A stretch of DNA of 41,008 bases, from the NCBI GenBank assembly GCA_021773235.1, contig JAJFKL010000008.1, positions 1 to 41,008 on the forward strand, given 5' to 3'. The position numbers were made by a program, and so were the translations under genes. Each line of letters opens with the position of its first letter. Positions within the stretch are counted from its first letter, which is position 1. This document shows positions 17,470-25,823 of the stretch, piece after piece. The notes beneath the pieces are model-generated. The model had not been told where the DNA came from and searched no databases. It worked only from the letters and a program-made list of their open reading frames with translations. This DNA is from Gammaproteobacteria bacterium. Its GTDB lineage: Bacteria > Pseudomonadota > Gammaproteobacteria > Eutrophobiales > Eutrophobiaceae.

Positions 17470-18075
17470 ATGAAAAATACTGCCCTAGAGTTAGATAAAG
17501 TTAATCCTGCCGATATCATCCTTGAAGCAGCCGTAAATCGCTTTAGTGAGTATGGCTATAACAAGACGACAATGGCCGAAATTGCTAAAGATGCAGGCAT
17601 GTCAGCGGCAAATATCTATCGTTATTACAAGAATAAAGAAGAAATCGCAGCGGCGTGCGCTAAAGACTGCATGTGCGAACGGCTTGATATCCTTAAATCT
17701 GTTATTCGAGACTCCACCCTGACTGCAGCAGAAAAACTAGAGAAATATGTGCTGGGAACGCTTCATGCTTCTCAGGAAATGTTATTAGAAAACAAAAAGA
17801 TAGATGAAGTTGTAATGGAGATAACAAAAAACAGACCTGACTTGGTTCATAATAAAATAAACAACGAAAATGCACTAATTACGGAAATAATCGCCTACGG
17901 TAATCAGACCGGTGAATTTGATGTCGATGACGTCATCGATACAGCTGCTGCAATCCATTCAATGTTAGTACTATTTGATGTGCCCATGTTTACGCACCTT
18001 TTTACAAAAGAAGAGTTTGAGATAAAGGCTCTATCAGCTGTGAAACTATTAATCACTGGACTTAAAAAACGATAA
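17470..18075 (+). CDS. TetR/AcrR-family regulator
   Basis: The 201-residue protein has the N-terminal TetR DNA-binding domain: AAVNRFSEYGYNKTTMAEIA then the recognition helix in AGMSAANIYRYYKNKEEI (residues ~20-60). A ligand-binding helical C-terminal domain follows. Family members are usually repressors released by a small hydrophobic ligand. It is next to the RND exporter operon, and the matching half-sites upstream of both suggest it controls that operon. The bases before ATG (CCCTCCT) are pyrimidine-rich with no Shine-Dalgarno sequence, so translation may be leaderless or weak. Confidence 0.92.
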   Translation: MKNTALELDKVNPADIILEAAVNRFSEYGYNKTTMAEIAKDAGMSAANIYRYYKNKEEIAAACAKDCMCERLDILKSVIRDSTLTAAEKLEKYVLGTLHASQEMLLENKKIDEVVMEITKNRPDLVHNKINNENALITEIIAYGNQTGEFDVDDVIDTAAAIHSMLVLFDVPMFTHLFTKEEFEIKALSAVKLLITGLKKR

Positions 18076-18090
18076 AAAACTTATATTTAA

Positions 18091-18100
18091 AGTGAATATT
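18091..18100. promoter_or_regulatory. Operator half-site before the exporter operon
   Basis: AGTGAATATT is identical to one arm of the palindrome at 17417-17448 and lies 43 bp before the exporter ATG. The second arm is poorly conserved here, so binding could be weaker. Confidence 0.45.
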
Positions 18101-18143
18101 TTACAAATTATTTATTATTAACGGACTGAAACTGAGAGACAAT

Positions 18144-20483
18144 ATGAACTGGATTGAAACATCTTACCCGAAATGGGTATTGCAACACCGATGGTATATC
18201 ATTTTTTTCAGCCTGGTATTTGTCATGCTGGCAGCCAGTGGCGGCCGCTTGCTCAACTTCACGACTAGCTACCGTGTATTCTTCAGCGAAGATAATCCAC
18301 AGTTATTAGCCTTCGAAGCACTCGAAAATACCTATGTCAGAAATGACAATGTCTTGATCGTATTCGAACCCAAAGATGGCAATGCGTTTAGCCGAGAGGT
18401 ACTTAACCTTGTCGAAGAGACTACAGAAAAGGCCTGGCAAATACCCTATTCCAATCGCGTTGATTCAATTACGAATTTTCAACACACAGAAGCAGAAGAA
18501 GATGACTTGATAGTCCGCGATTTAGTAATAAACGCACAAGGTTTATCTGATCAAGAACTAAACAAAGCTAGAAATATCGCCTTAGCCGAACCTCTACTTG
18601 TCCACAGACTCATTTCTGATAGCGGCCATGTAACCGCAGTCAATGTCACTGTGCAACTGCCTCGTATTAATGAAATGGTCGAGACACCCGAAGTCGTCAC
18701 CTATGTTAGAAACCTTGCCGATGAGATACGTGAAGCTCACCCGAATGTGAATGTTTATCTTACCGGTATGATAATGATGAACAATGCATTTTCTGAGTCT
18801 TCAAAAAATGACATGGCATCATTAGTTCCTTTAAGTTTTGGTGTCATGTTGTTGTTACTTGCATTGCTGGTTGGAGGATTTACCGGCACATTTGCAACAC
18901 TGTTAGTGATTATGTTCTCAATCCTGTCAGCAATGGGTCTTGGCTCGTATTTTGGGATGCCGCTGTCTCCACCTTCTGCAAGTGCGCCAACGATTATTCT
19001 CACTGTTGCCATTGCAAACTGCGTCCATATTCTCGTTACCTTTATCCATAGTATGAAACAAGGTTTGTTGAAAAATGACGCCTTGCTTGAAAGTCTGCGT
19101 TTAAATCTTCAGCCTGTTTTTCTGGCGAGTGTTACAACAGCCTTGGGTTTCATTACCATGAACTTTTCAGACGTGCCTCCGTTCAGGCATTTAGGTAACT
19201 TTGTTGCGCTAGGCGTATTAGTGTCGTTTGTTTTATCCGTCTCTTTACTGCCCGCTTTAATCTCACTGCTCCCAGTAAAGATTAAAGAAGAGAAAGAAGA
19301 TGATAATAGACTCATGGAAAAATTTTCTGACTTTGTCATCGCAAAGAAAAACCTTCTTTTTTGGGGAATGACGGGCATCATATTATTATTAGTCGCCGCA
19401 TTACCTCGTAATGAACTGAATGATGTCTTCGTTCATTATTTTGATGAATCTGTGTCGTTTAGAACCGATTCAGATTTCACGACCGAAAACCTTACGGGTC
19501 TTTATAATATTGAATATTCACTTACTGCATCTGAAACAGGCGGCATCAGTGAACCTGAATTTCTGAATGAGATCGAGGCCTTCGCTAATTGGTATCGCGA
19601 ACAACCAGAAACATTACATGTGAATATCTATACTGATATCATGAAACGTCTTAATAAAAACATGCATGCAGATGATGGATCATTTTATAAAATCCCTGAT
19701 GAACGAAATCTAGCCGCGCAATATTTATTGCTCTATGAGATGTCGCTTCCCTACGGGCTTGATCTTAACAATCAAATCAATGTCGACAAATCGGCTACAC
19801 GTATGACGGCGACACTCAAGACTATATCGTCAAATAATTTAATCGGCATCGAGGAACGCGCCCAAAATTGGTTAAGCGAAAATACAAAACATATCGCTCA
19901 AGCAGATGGCAGTGGTACATCAATCATGTTTGCCAATATCGGAAAACGAAATATTGTCAGCATGCTAATTGGGACGACCGTTGCATTAATATTAATCTCA
20001 ATGGTATTAATATTTGCACTGCGCTCTTTTAAAATTGGACTAGTCAGCCTAGTCCCTAACCTTGTGCCTGCGGCAATGGGCTTCGGCCTATGGGGTCTAA
20101 CGGTTGGTGAAATCGGCTTATCACTATCCGTTGTTACCAGTATGAGCTTAGGTATCGTTGTCGATGATACAGTACATTTCCTCAGTAAATATTTGCGTGC
20201 CAGACGTGAGAAGGGACTCAATTCTGAAGATGCGGTGCGTTATGCATTTAGAACTGTAGGTCGCGCGTTACTTGTTACATCGATAATTCTTGTTGCCGGA
20301 TTTTTAATCCTATCAACATCCAGTTTCGAACTAAATTCAGGTATGGGCCTATTAACAGCAATCGTCATTGCCTTTGCAATATTTGCTGATTTCCTATTCC
20401 TGCCAGCCATATTAATGAAAATTGAGGGTAAAACTGATGAAAACAATATTAATACTACCGATACTGTTAACACTACTGCTTAA
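18144..20483 (+). CDS. MMPL/RND-family exporter
   Basis: This 779-residue RND protein has the classic internal duplication: one membrane helix, a periplasmic loop, and five to six helices (residues ~230-375), then the same again (helix ~400-415, loop, helices ~620-760). GIVVDDTVHFLSKYLRARR in the second half is typical of the MMPL/hydrophobe exporter branch. The family uses proton motive force to move lipids or hydrophobic compounds. It lacks an adjacent membrane-fusion protein; a LolA-like periplasmic carrier and an outer-membrane barrel follow instead, which suggests lipid-type export. GAGAG lies before ATG. Confidence 0.9.
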   Translation: MNWIETSYPKWVLQHRWYIIFFSLVFVMLAASGGRLLNFTTSYRVFFSEDNPQLLAFEALENTYVRNDNVLIVFEPKDGNAFSREVLNLVEETTEKAWQIPYSNRVDSITNFQHTEAEEDDLIVRDLVINAQGLSDQELNKARNIALAEPLLVHRLISDSGHVTAVNVTVQLPRINEMVETPEVVTYVRNLADEIREAHPNVNVYLTGMIMMNNAFSESSKNDMASLVPLSFGVMLLLLALLVGGFTGTFATLLVIMFSILSAMGLGSYFGMPLSPPSASAPTIILTVAIANCVHILVTFIHSMKQGLLKNDALLESLRLNLQPVFLASVTTALGFITMNFSDVPPFRHLGNFVALGVLVSFVLSVSLLPALISLLPVKIKEEKEDDNRLMEKFSDFVIAKKNLLFWGMTGIILLLVAALPRNELNDVFVHYFDESVSFRTDSDFTTENLTGLYNIEYSLTASETGGISEPEFLNEIEAFANWYREQPETLHVNIYTDIMKRLNKNMHADDGSFYKIPDERNLAAQYLLLYEMSLPYGLDLNNQINVDKSATRMTATLKTISSNNLIGIEERAQNWLSENTKHIAQADGSGTSIMFANIGKRNIVSMLIGTTVALILISMVLIFALRSFKIGLVSLVPNLVPAAMGFGLWGLTVGEIGLSLSVVTSMSLGIVVDDTVHFLSKYLRARREKGLNSEDAVRYAFRTVGRALLVTSIILVAGFLILSTSSFELNSGMGLLTAIVIAFAIFADFLFLPAILMKIEGKTDENNINTTDTVNTTA

Positions 20484-21219
20484 TACAGCCTATGCTGAAA
20501 CTCCAGAAGAAAAAGGTTTAGCTATCGCAAATGAAGCAGATAAGCGTGATACCGGTTGGACAGATCAAGTAGCCGATATGAGTATGATGCTAAAAAATAA
20601 ACAAGGTGACTCAAGTACTCGCGTCATGCGCATCACAACATTTGAAGTGCCCGGTGATGGTGATAAAAGCTTGATCACATTCGATTCCCCTAAAGATATT
20701 AAAGGCACTGCTTTTCTTAGCCACACACATTCATTAACGCCTGATGATCAGTGGCTATACTTACCTGCATTAAAACGCGTAAAACGAATCTCTTCATCTA
20801 ATAAGTCAGGACCCTTTGTTGGCAGTGAATACGCCTATGAAGATCTCTCTTCGCAAGAAGTAGAAAAGTATAAATACAAATGGTTACGTGACGAGACCCT
20901 TAATGGTCGCGATAGTTTTGTTATTGAACGTTTTCCACAATATGAACACTCGGGCTATACCCGTCAAATTGTCTGGTTGGATAAAGAAATGTATCAACCA
21001 CTTCAACTTGAGTTCTTCGATAGAAAAAATTCACAACTAAAAACATTACAGTTTCTCGATTACAAACAATATCTTGATCAATATTGGCGCCCGGGTAGTA
21101 TGCAAATGACAAATCATCAAACGGGTAAAAGTACGACTCTGAGTTGGACTGATTACAAATTTAAAAATGGTTTAAGCGATAGAGACTTTGATAAAAATAC
21201 ACTCAAACGCGCTAGATAG
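20437..21219 (+). CDS. LolA-like outer-membrane lipoprotein-sorting protein
   Basis: The 260-residue protein has a signal peptide (MKTILILPILLTLLLNTAYA) and a LolA-like half-barrel. Landmarks are SLITFDSPKDIKGTAFLSH, WLYLPALKRVKRISSSNKSGPFVGSEYAYEDL and YRQIVWLDKEM-type strands. This is the family annotated as outer membrane lipoprotein-sorting protein that accompanies MMPL exporters. I start at the ATG at 20437; a TTG 15 bp upstream would add MRVKL, and GAGGG precedes 20437. The gene overlaps the exporter 3' end by 47 bp, so they are translationally coupled. It likely ferries a lipid or hydrophobic molecule across the periplasm. Confidence 0.85.
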   Translation: MKTILILPILLTLLLNTAYAETPEEKGLAIANEADKRDTGWTDQVADMSMMLKNKQGDSSTRVMRITTFEVPGDGDKSLITFDSPKDIKGTAFLSHTHSLTPDDQWLYLPALKRVKRISSSNKSGPFVGSEYAYEDLSSQEVEKYKYKWLRDETLNGRDSFVIERFPQYEHSGYTRQIVWLDKEMYQPLQLEFFDRKNSQLKTLQFLDYKQYLDQYWRPGSMQMTNHQTGKSTTLSWTDYKFKNGLSDRDFDKNTLKRAR

Positions 21220-21258
21220 GAAAAGACACAAACAGGGAGAGGGATAAGCGGAAATAGA

Positions 21259-22455
21259 ATGAGAACATTTATACAATATTTATTTCTATTTTTAATGTCA
21301 TCAGCAAGCACTCTGTCACATGCGGGTGAATGGAGTGGCTTTGCTGGCTTAGAATTCAGAGGCTTTAACCAAACAGCACAAGACTCCCGACAAGACCATG
21401 ACACCAATTTCTCATTCGTTTTTGAACCCGAGTATTATCATGAATGGGATGATGGTGATCAAAGCATTGCCTTTGTGCCTTATGTTCGTGTTGATGAAAA
21501 CGATAACGAACGGACACATTTCGATATCCGTGAATTAACTTATTTAAAAGTTGCCGAACATTGGGAATTACGTCTCGGAATACGCAAAGTATTTTGGGGT
21601 GTCACCGAATTCCAACACTTGGTTGATATCATCAATCAAACTGATCTGGTTGAAAATCTCGATACTGAAGATAAATTGGGGCAACCAATGTTGAACCTCG
21701 CGCTGATCAATGATTGGGGCACAGTCGATCTCTTTGTTATGCCCTATTTCCGTGAACGCTACTTTCCCGGTACATCAGGCAGGTTAAGATCGATTCCAGA
21801 GACTCGACAAGACCGTTCTCAATTTGAATCTGCTGCAAAAGAAAAACATATTGATCTCGCTGCCCGTTATTCACACTATATAGGCGACTGGGATTTTGGC
21901 TTATCACATTTTTATGGTACTAGCAGAGACCCACGTTTACTGTTGAGTACTGATAGTGGCGGCAATCCATTTTTGATTCCCTTCTATGACATCATCAACC
22001 AAACCTCAGCCGATATTCAAACCACCAAGGGCAATATGCTGTGGAAGTTTGAAGCCTTGCATCGTAGTGGCCAAGGTACGACCTACAATGCACTTGCTGG
22101 CGGGTTTGAATACACCTTTGTTGGCATCATGGATAGCGCACTCGATCTAGGTGTGCTCAGTGAATATCACTATGATGACCGCGATGAATTATCCACCAGT
22201 ATTTTTCAGGATGATATCGCTATCGGAGCACGTCTCGCATTCAACGACGTGCAATCAAGTGAAGCCCTGATAGGACTTGTATGGGATAAAGACAATGGCG
22301 GTAAATTCTTCAATATCGAAGCCAGTAGACGGCTTGGTGATGACTGGTTACTTGAACTGCAAGGTCGCTTCTTTTTCAATCAAAAACGTCGAGATCCGGC
22401 ATTTACCGTCAGCAGAGATGATTACAGCGAATTATTCCTATCCTATAACTTCTAG
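21259..22455 (+). CDS. Outer-membrane beta-barrel protein of the exporter operon
   Basis: The 398 residues have a signal peptide ending SHA and then alternating amphipathic strands rich in Trp/Tyr/Asp. The end is SYNF, the C-terminal aromatic typical of barrels inserted by BamA. It resembles DUF1302-type or porin-like proteins that accompany MMPL/LolA-like genes, but I cannot assign a named family with certainty. It lies 39 bp after the LolA-like gene and should be the last gene of the operon. A purine-rich AGGGAGAGGG stretch precedes the ATG. Its likely role is the outer-membrane step of export. Confidence 0.78.
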   Translation: MRTFIQYLFLFLMSSASTLSHAGEWSGFAGLEFRGFNQTAQDSRQDHDTNFSFVFEPEYYHEWDDGDQSIAFVPYVRVDENDNERTHFDIRELTYLKVAEHWELRLGIRKVFWGVTEFQHLVDIINQTDLVENLDTEDKLGQPMLNLALINDWGTVDLFVMPYFRERYFPGTSGRLRSIPETRQDRSQFESAAKEKHIDLAARYSHYIGDWDFGLSHFYGTSRDPRLLLSTDSGGNPFLIPFYDIINQTSADIQTTKGNMLWKFEALHRSGQGTTYNALAGGFEYTFVGIMDSALDLGVLSEYHYDDRDELSTSIFQDDIAIGARLAFNDVQSSEALIGLVWDKDNGGKFFNIEASRRLGDDWLLELQGRFFFNQKRRDPAFTVSRDDYSELFLSYNF

Positions 22456-22525
22456 TTTTTCCTTTAATAAATAAAGACTTAAAAAGTTAGCACTGTGAAG
22501 TGAGCTATTGATTTATTATTTTCAC

Positions 22526-22555
22526 TTGAAAGTTCTCTAAAAGTTCTCTTATAAT
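22526..22555 (+). promoter_or_regulatory. Polymerase promoter with GTTC-N7-GTTC in the spacer
   Basis: TTGAAA (22526-22531) and TATAAT (22550-22555) are 18 bp apart. Between them lies GTTCTCTAAAAGTTC (22532-22546), an exact GTTC-N7-GTTC direct repeat. That is the consensus of the LexA box described for alphaproteobacteria, not the CTGT-N8-ACAG form usual in gammaproteobacteria. Its place before a Y-family polymerase suits DNA-damage control. Confidence 0.55.
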
Positions 22556-22565
22556 AAGTTGTCCC

Positions 22566-22707
22566 TGAAAACCCCACTAATGTTTTCAAGGCGTGACTCC
22601 CCAGTCACTTCTAGTACAGGACGTACTGGCGTCTGCCTGAGGCAGATTTAGCTAAGAAAATTACACATTCGACGCTTTCGTTGAACAAGCCTTAAGGATG
22701 AGGCTTG
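22566..22707 (+). other. Structured leader: five successive hairpins
   Basis: Perfect stems are TGAAAAC/GTTTTCA (22566-22588), GTGACT-CCCC-AGTCAC (22593-22608), AGTAC/GTACT (22613-22627), TCTGCC-TGA-GGCAGA (22632-22646) and CAAGCC/GGCTTG (22686-22707). They fill most of the roughly 180-nt leader between the promoter and the ATG at 22740. It could be a regulatory RNA leader or a REP-like insertion; I do not recognise a known riboswitch. Confidence 0.45.
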
Positions 22708-22739
22708 CTCAGCAACCTACCTCTGTGCGGAGAAGAATA

Positions 22740-24005
22740 ATGACAATAAAAACCTGGCCGCGGATCGTAGCCTTGGCCGACATGAACGCCTTCTTTGCAT
22801 CGGTCGAACAAGTACACAACCCGGATCTAATGGGCAAACCGATAGGAATAACAAATGGTTTAACCGGCACCTGCATTATTACCTCCTCGTATGAAGCGCG
22901 CGCCTTTGGTGTATGCACCGGCATGCGTGTCAAAGATGCAAAACGACTTTGTCCTGGCTTTATACAGATACCTGCTAACCCGGTGCTCTATGCCAAAGTC
23001 TCAACACGGATTATGGATTCGTTACAAGATATCTCGCCTGACATAGAAATTTTTTCTGTCGATGAAGCCTTTATTGATCTCACTCGCTGTAAAAAAGTAT
23101 GGGACACCACGCCGGAAGTGATCGGCATGATGATTAAACGAAAAGTATTCAGTGTGTCAAAAGTGAAATGCTCTGTCGGCATTAGTGGCGATAAATCCAC
23201 TGCCAAGTGGGCGGCTAAACTGATAAAACCTGATGGACTTACCATCATCCCACCTTGGGAAGCAGCGGCAAAACTAAGAGGCGTACCGGTAACAGAACTC
23301 TGTGGTGTAAATAAAGGTATCGGTGCTTTTCTGGCGAAGCGCGGTGCCTTTACTTGTGGAGATGTTGCTCGATTACCGATTAGCGTATTAGGTCAACGCT
23401 TTGGTAATCCCGGCAAACGCATATGGTATATGTGCCAAGGTAAAGACCCGGACAAAGTGCAGAATAATATTAAACCACCAAAGTCTATAGGTCATGGCAA
23501 AGTAATGCCGCCAAACACAACAGCGAAAGATACGATCTATATGTATCTAATCCACATGGCTGAAAAAGTCGCACAACGCTTACGGAAACATACCCTAACT
23601 GCGCAACGCTTTTATATCGGCTTAAAAACCAGACACGGTTGGCTGGGCAATAAATTCAAAATAGAATTCCCAAGTAACGATAGCAAACCCATAATCGATC
23701 TATGCAAAATTGTTATGTATCGATACTGGCATGGCGAAGGTGTACATCAGGTACAGTTAACCGCTTTAGACCCGCGCGCAGAAAAAGGACAGATTGATTT
23801 ATTTGAAGATGATGACATAAAAAATCATCAATTGAATAAAGCATTAGACAACATCAATGAACGCTATGGCGAATTCACATTAGCGCCAGCCAATTTATTA
23901 AACCGATCAGACATGCCAAATGTCATCGCACCGGCCTGGAAACCCTATGGGCACAGACAAACAATACAAGATGCAAACTTAGAGAAAAAAGAATCTCAGG
24001 AATAA
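22740..24005 (+). CDS. Y-family translesion DNA polymerase (DinB/UmuC-like)
   Basis: The 421-residue protein has the Y-family catalytic carboxylates: Asp14 in ADMNAFFASVE and Asp108-Glu109 in SVDEAFIDLT. It also has SYEARAFGV (nucleotide contact), GDKSTAKWAAK and a helix-hairpin-helix-like segment around GVNKGIGAFLAKRGA (~185-200). Members copy damaged DNA with low fidelity. It is neither a clear Pol IV (DMDCFFA) nor UmuC (SIDEMF), and no umuD lies beside it. The start at 22740 has GGAG 7 nt upstream; an ATG at 22698 lacks a spaced ribosome site and lies in the leader hairpin. By eye its codons are more GC-rich than nearby genes, a possible sign of transfer. Confidence 0.88.
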   Translation: MTIKTWPRIVALADMNAFFASVEQVHNPDLMGKPIGITNGLTGTCIITSSYEARAFGVCTGMRVKDAKRLCPGFIQIPANPVLYAKVSTRIMDSLQDISPDIEIFSVDEAFIDLTRCKKVWDTTPEVIGMMIKRKVFSVSKVKCSVGISGDKSTAKWAAKLIKPDGLTIIPPWEAAAKLRGVPVTELCGVNKGIGAFLAKRGAFTCGDVARLPISVLGQRFGNPGKRIWYMCQGKDPDKVQNNIKPPKSIGHGKVMPPNTTAKDTIYMYLIHMAEKVAQRLRKHTLTAQRFYIGLKTRHGWLGNKFKIEFPSNDSKPIIDLCKIVMYRYWHGEGVHQVQLTALDPRAEKGQIDLFEDDDIKNHQLNKALDNINERYGEFTLAPANLLNRSDMPNVIAPAWKPYGHRQTIQDANLEKKESQE

Positions 24006-24089
24006 TTTAAAAACAGTAAGTAATACCAATTAATGAAATGGCAGCTATCGGCCAGATAGCAGACATACTACACAAAACTTTTTCTATTA

Positions 24090-24410
24090 TTATTTGTAGA
24101 TATACACAAGCTTATTACTAAATATTGGATCATAACTTTTTACTTTTATTTTATTGCCAGATTTACATTGTAATTCACATATAATATTAACTTGCTCACC
24201 TGTCACTAATTCCACCTTAGCCATTTTCATTGAAGTCATTCCTCTATAGCCGCCAAATCTCTTGGTATATACAGACTCTACCTTTCCGTTTATTTCTCCA
24301 ACAAATTTCCCGGAAAAAATAGAATTTTGGATCATATAAGTAAAGACATATAAGACTATCGAAAAACCTAAGATCAATTTGGGTATATCGCTATTCCATT
24401 TTTTTACCAT
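24090..24410 (-). CDS. Small membrane-anchored hypothetical protein
   Basis: I do not recognise a family. The 106 residues show a basic start, one membrane helix (~11-29) and a beta-rich soluble part (VGEINGKVESVYTKRF, AKVELVTGEQVNIICEL) with two cysteines spaced ELQC-x and IICE. The strand pattern resembles a small OB- or SH3-like fold. GGTGAG a few bases before the ATG supports the start. It is convergent with the polymerase gene. Confidence 0.6.
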   Translation of the reverse strand: MVKKWNSDIPKLILGFSIVLYVFTYMIQNSIFSGKFVGEINGKVESVYTKRFGGYRGMTSMKMAKVELVTGEQVNIICELQCKSGNKIKVKSYDPIFSNKLVYIYK

Positions 24411-24781
24411 TACTCACCTAATCCATGTGATTCTTTTATGTCCGATTTGGATCGATAGCAGCATATTATCATCATATTCAAAGTGCAAAAGTAGATATAA
24501 TAATTGCCTAATTAAGTGATTTTAGATGCTATTCAGGAATGAAAGCGTTTTCCAGAAGTGTCTTGCTATTGTATCTCGTCACCCAAAACTCAATGCGCTA
24601 TAATCCGCCGTTCGTTACTGCCTAATTATCCAAGCAGATATGTGTACTTGGTTATTAGTAGGAAACACAAGGCTTTAGGCGGATTTTCTGTAGAAATACT
24701 TGCAAAGAGATTCGATAAAATTGTGATATTTTGTGTGGTAACATTTATGCCTTGCCGTAAAGCTAAGAAGAATTTTTATTA
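24411..24781. other. 371-bp intergenic stretch without a convincing gene
   Basis: This stretch holds upstream regions for the minus-strand small gene and the plus-strand zinc-ribbon gene. TATAAT-like boxes occur at 24496-24501 and 24599-24604 without good -35 boxes. An 8-bp inverted repeat, AATCCGCC (24602-24609) with GGCGGATT (24678-24685), could close a 68-nt RNA loop. A 74-codon GTG frame (24558-24782) has no recognisable features. Confidence 0.5.
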
Positions 24782-25030
24782 ATGGAGCAAACAATTTTGA
24801 GCGCAAAACTTCCAGTACCATCCGCTGTATGTACCGTATGTCGTACCTATACCAGAAACGCGAGCATGATCAACTATGCTTGTGGAATTATGATTGATGG
24901 CAAAAGATGTAAAGGTGCATGGCAAAGTGCATTAAAAGTTGACGATTGGGAAGAATGCCAATCTTGCCATGCTACAAATCCTGATTGTAATTCATGTAAT
25001 GGAGAGGGATGGATATTTGTTAGGAAGTAA
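24782..25030 (+). CDS. Small zinc-ribbon-like protein
   Basis: The 82-residue protein has nine cysteines, most in zinc-type spacings: CTVC (~17-20), a lone Cys in YACG and in KRCKG, then CQSC, and CNSC near the end (NPDCNSCNGEGW). The last two knuckles resemble the CxxCxGxG pattern of DnaJ-type zinc fingers. An AAGAAG stretch lies about 11 nt before the ATG. No family or partner is identifiable. It most likely binds zinc and interacts with protein or nucleic acid. Confidence 0.6.
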   Translation: MEQTILSAKLPVPSAVCTVCRTYTRNASMINYACGIMIDGKRCKGAWQSALKVDDWEECQSCHATNPDCNSCNGEGWIFVRK

Positions 25031-25153
25031 TCAAGGACACCTACACTATCAATGTTCTCAAGTTCGTGTTCCCCTACTGAGCTGGTTATCTATCAATTAT
25101 TTTTTTGACTAGAAAATTTCTTTTAGAATATATTAGCTCCTCCTAAAAACACT

Positions 25154-25780
25154 TCATATTCGCTTAATTAAGTCAGCACTATTGTTACTTGGTTTATTTA
25201 CGGCTGAGGAGACTGGATGGTGCCCCATCTCTTCACTCGGGCAGGGTTTTAACAAATCATATGCTCCCTCTTCTAGCCAACAATCATAATCACCGCGATC
25301 TAATATCACTGGCATACGATGATGGATTGTTTTCATCATTGAATTCGCTTCTGTCGTTATGACAGTGAATGTTTCCAGCTCATCTCGTTTTTCCCATAAG
25401 CCCGCAAAACCGAAACAGTCATCGTTTAAAGGATAAATAGCATACGGCTGTTTATTACCTTTACTTCCCTGCCATTCATAAAATCCGGTTACGGGAATTA
25501 TGCAACGCTGTTTCTTGAATGCCGTTCGAAAGTACGGTTTTTCTCTGAGCGTTTCTGCTTTGGCATTGATAGGCTTTATTTTAACATCCGGCTTCGTCCA
25601 CGGAGGCACGAGGCCCCAATTAAGGGATGCGAATTCTTTGTTATTATTATTTAATCGGACAACCATACAATCAGCGGAAGGGGTAATGTTATAACTAGTT
25701 TCGGTTTCGATAGCACTATTAGCGCCAAATTGTTTGGCTATTTTTTTCTTATCGCTTTTTAAATAGAATCGTCCACACAT
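25154..25780 (-). CDS. yedK: SRAP-domain abasic-site crosslinking protein
   Basis: SRAP proteins (YedK/HMCES) form a covalent thiazolidine link to abasic sites in single-stranded DNA. The start must be the ATG at 25780 because the catalytic residue is Cys2 of MCGRFY, exposed after Met removal; a longer frame to 25846 would bury it. Other active-site residues are visible: Asn72 in PINAKAETL, Glu102 in GFYEW and His153 in IHHRMPV. The 208 residues fit the family. It is divergent from the DUF2237 gene with only 43 bp between starts. Confidence 0.93.
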   Translation of the reverse strand: MCGRFYLKSDKKKIAKQFGANSAIETETSYNITPSADCMVVRLNNNNKEFASLNWGLVPPWTKPDVKIKPINAKAETLREKPYFRTAFKKQRCIIPVTGFYEWQGSKGNKQPYAIYPLNDDCFGFAGLWEKRDELETFTVITTEANSMMKTIHHRMPVILDRGDYDCWLEEGAYDLLKPCPSEEMGHHPVSSAVNKPSNNSADLIKRI

Positions 25781-25823
25781 AGCGCAATAGTATAATTGAA
25801 GTGTAAATGATATAACTAAATCT

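Noticed and set aside
19513..19522. AATATTCACT, another copy of the TetR half-site
   Set aside because: It lies deep in the exporter coding sequence, and a 10-mer of this AT-rich type can occur by chance.
22698..22739. Upstream ATG for the Y-family polymerase
   Set aside because: Its purine stretch directly abuts the ATG, it lies in a leader hairpin and adds 14 unconserved residues; 22740 has GGAG 7 nt upstream.
24044..24060. GCTATC/GATAGC hairpin after the polymerase gene
   Set aside because: Six-bp stem without a T run; insufficient for a terminator call.
24558..24782. 74-codon GTG-start frame ending in a TAATG overlap with the zinc-ribbon gene
   Set aside because: No ribosome site, no recognisable features and an odd residue mix; an alternative 28-codon ATG frame at 24539 is equally weak. 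The overlap may be chance.
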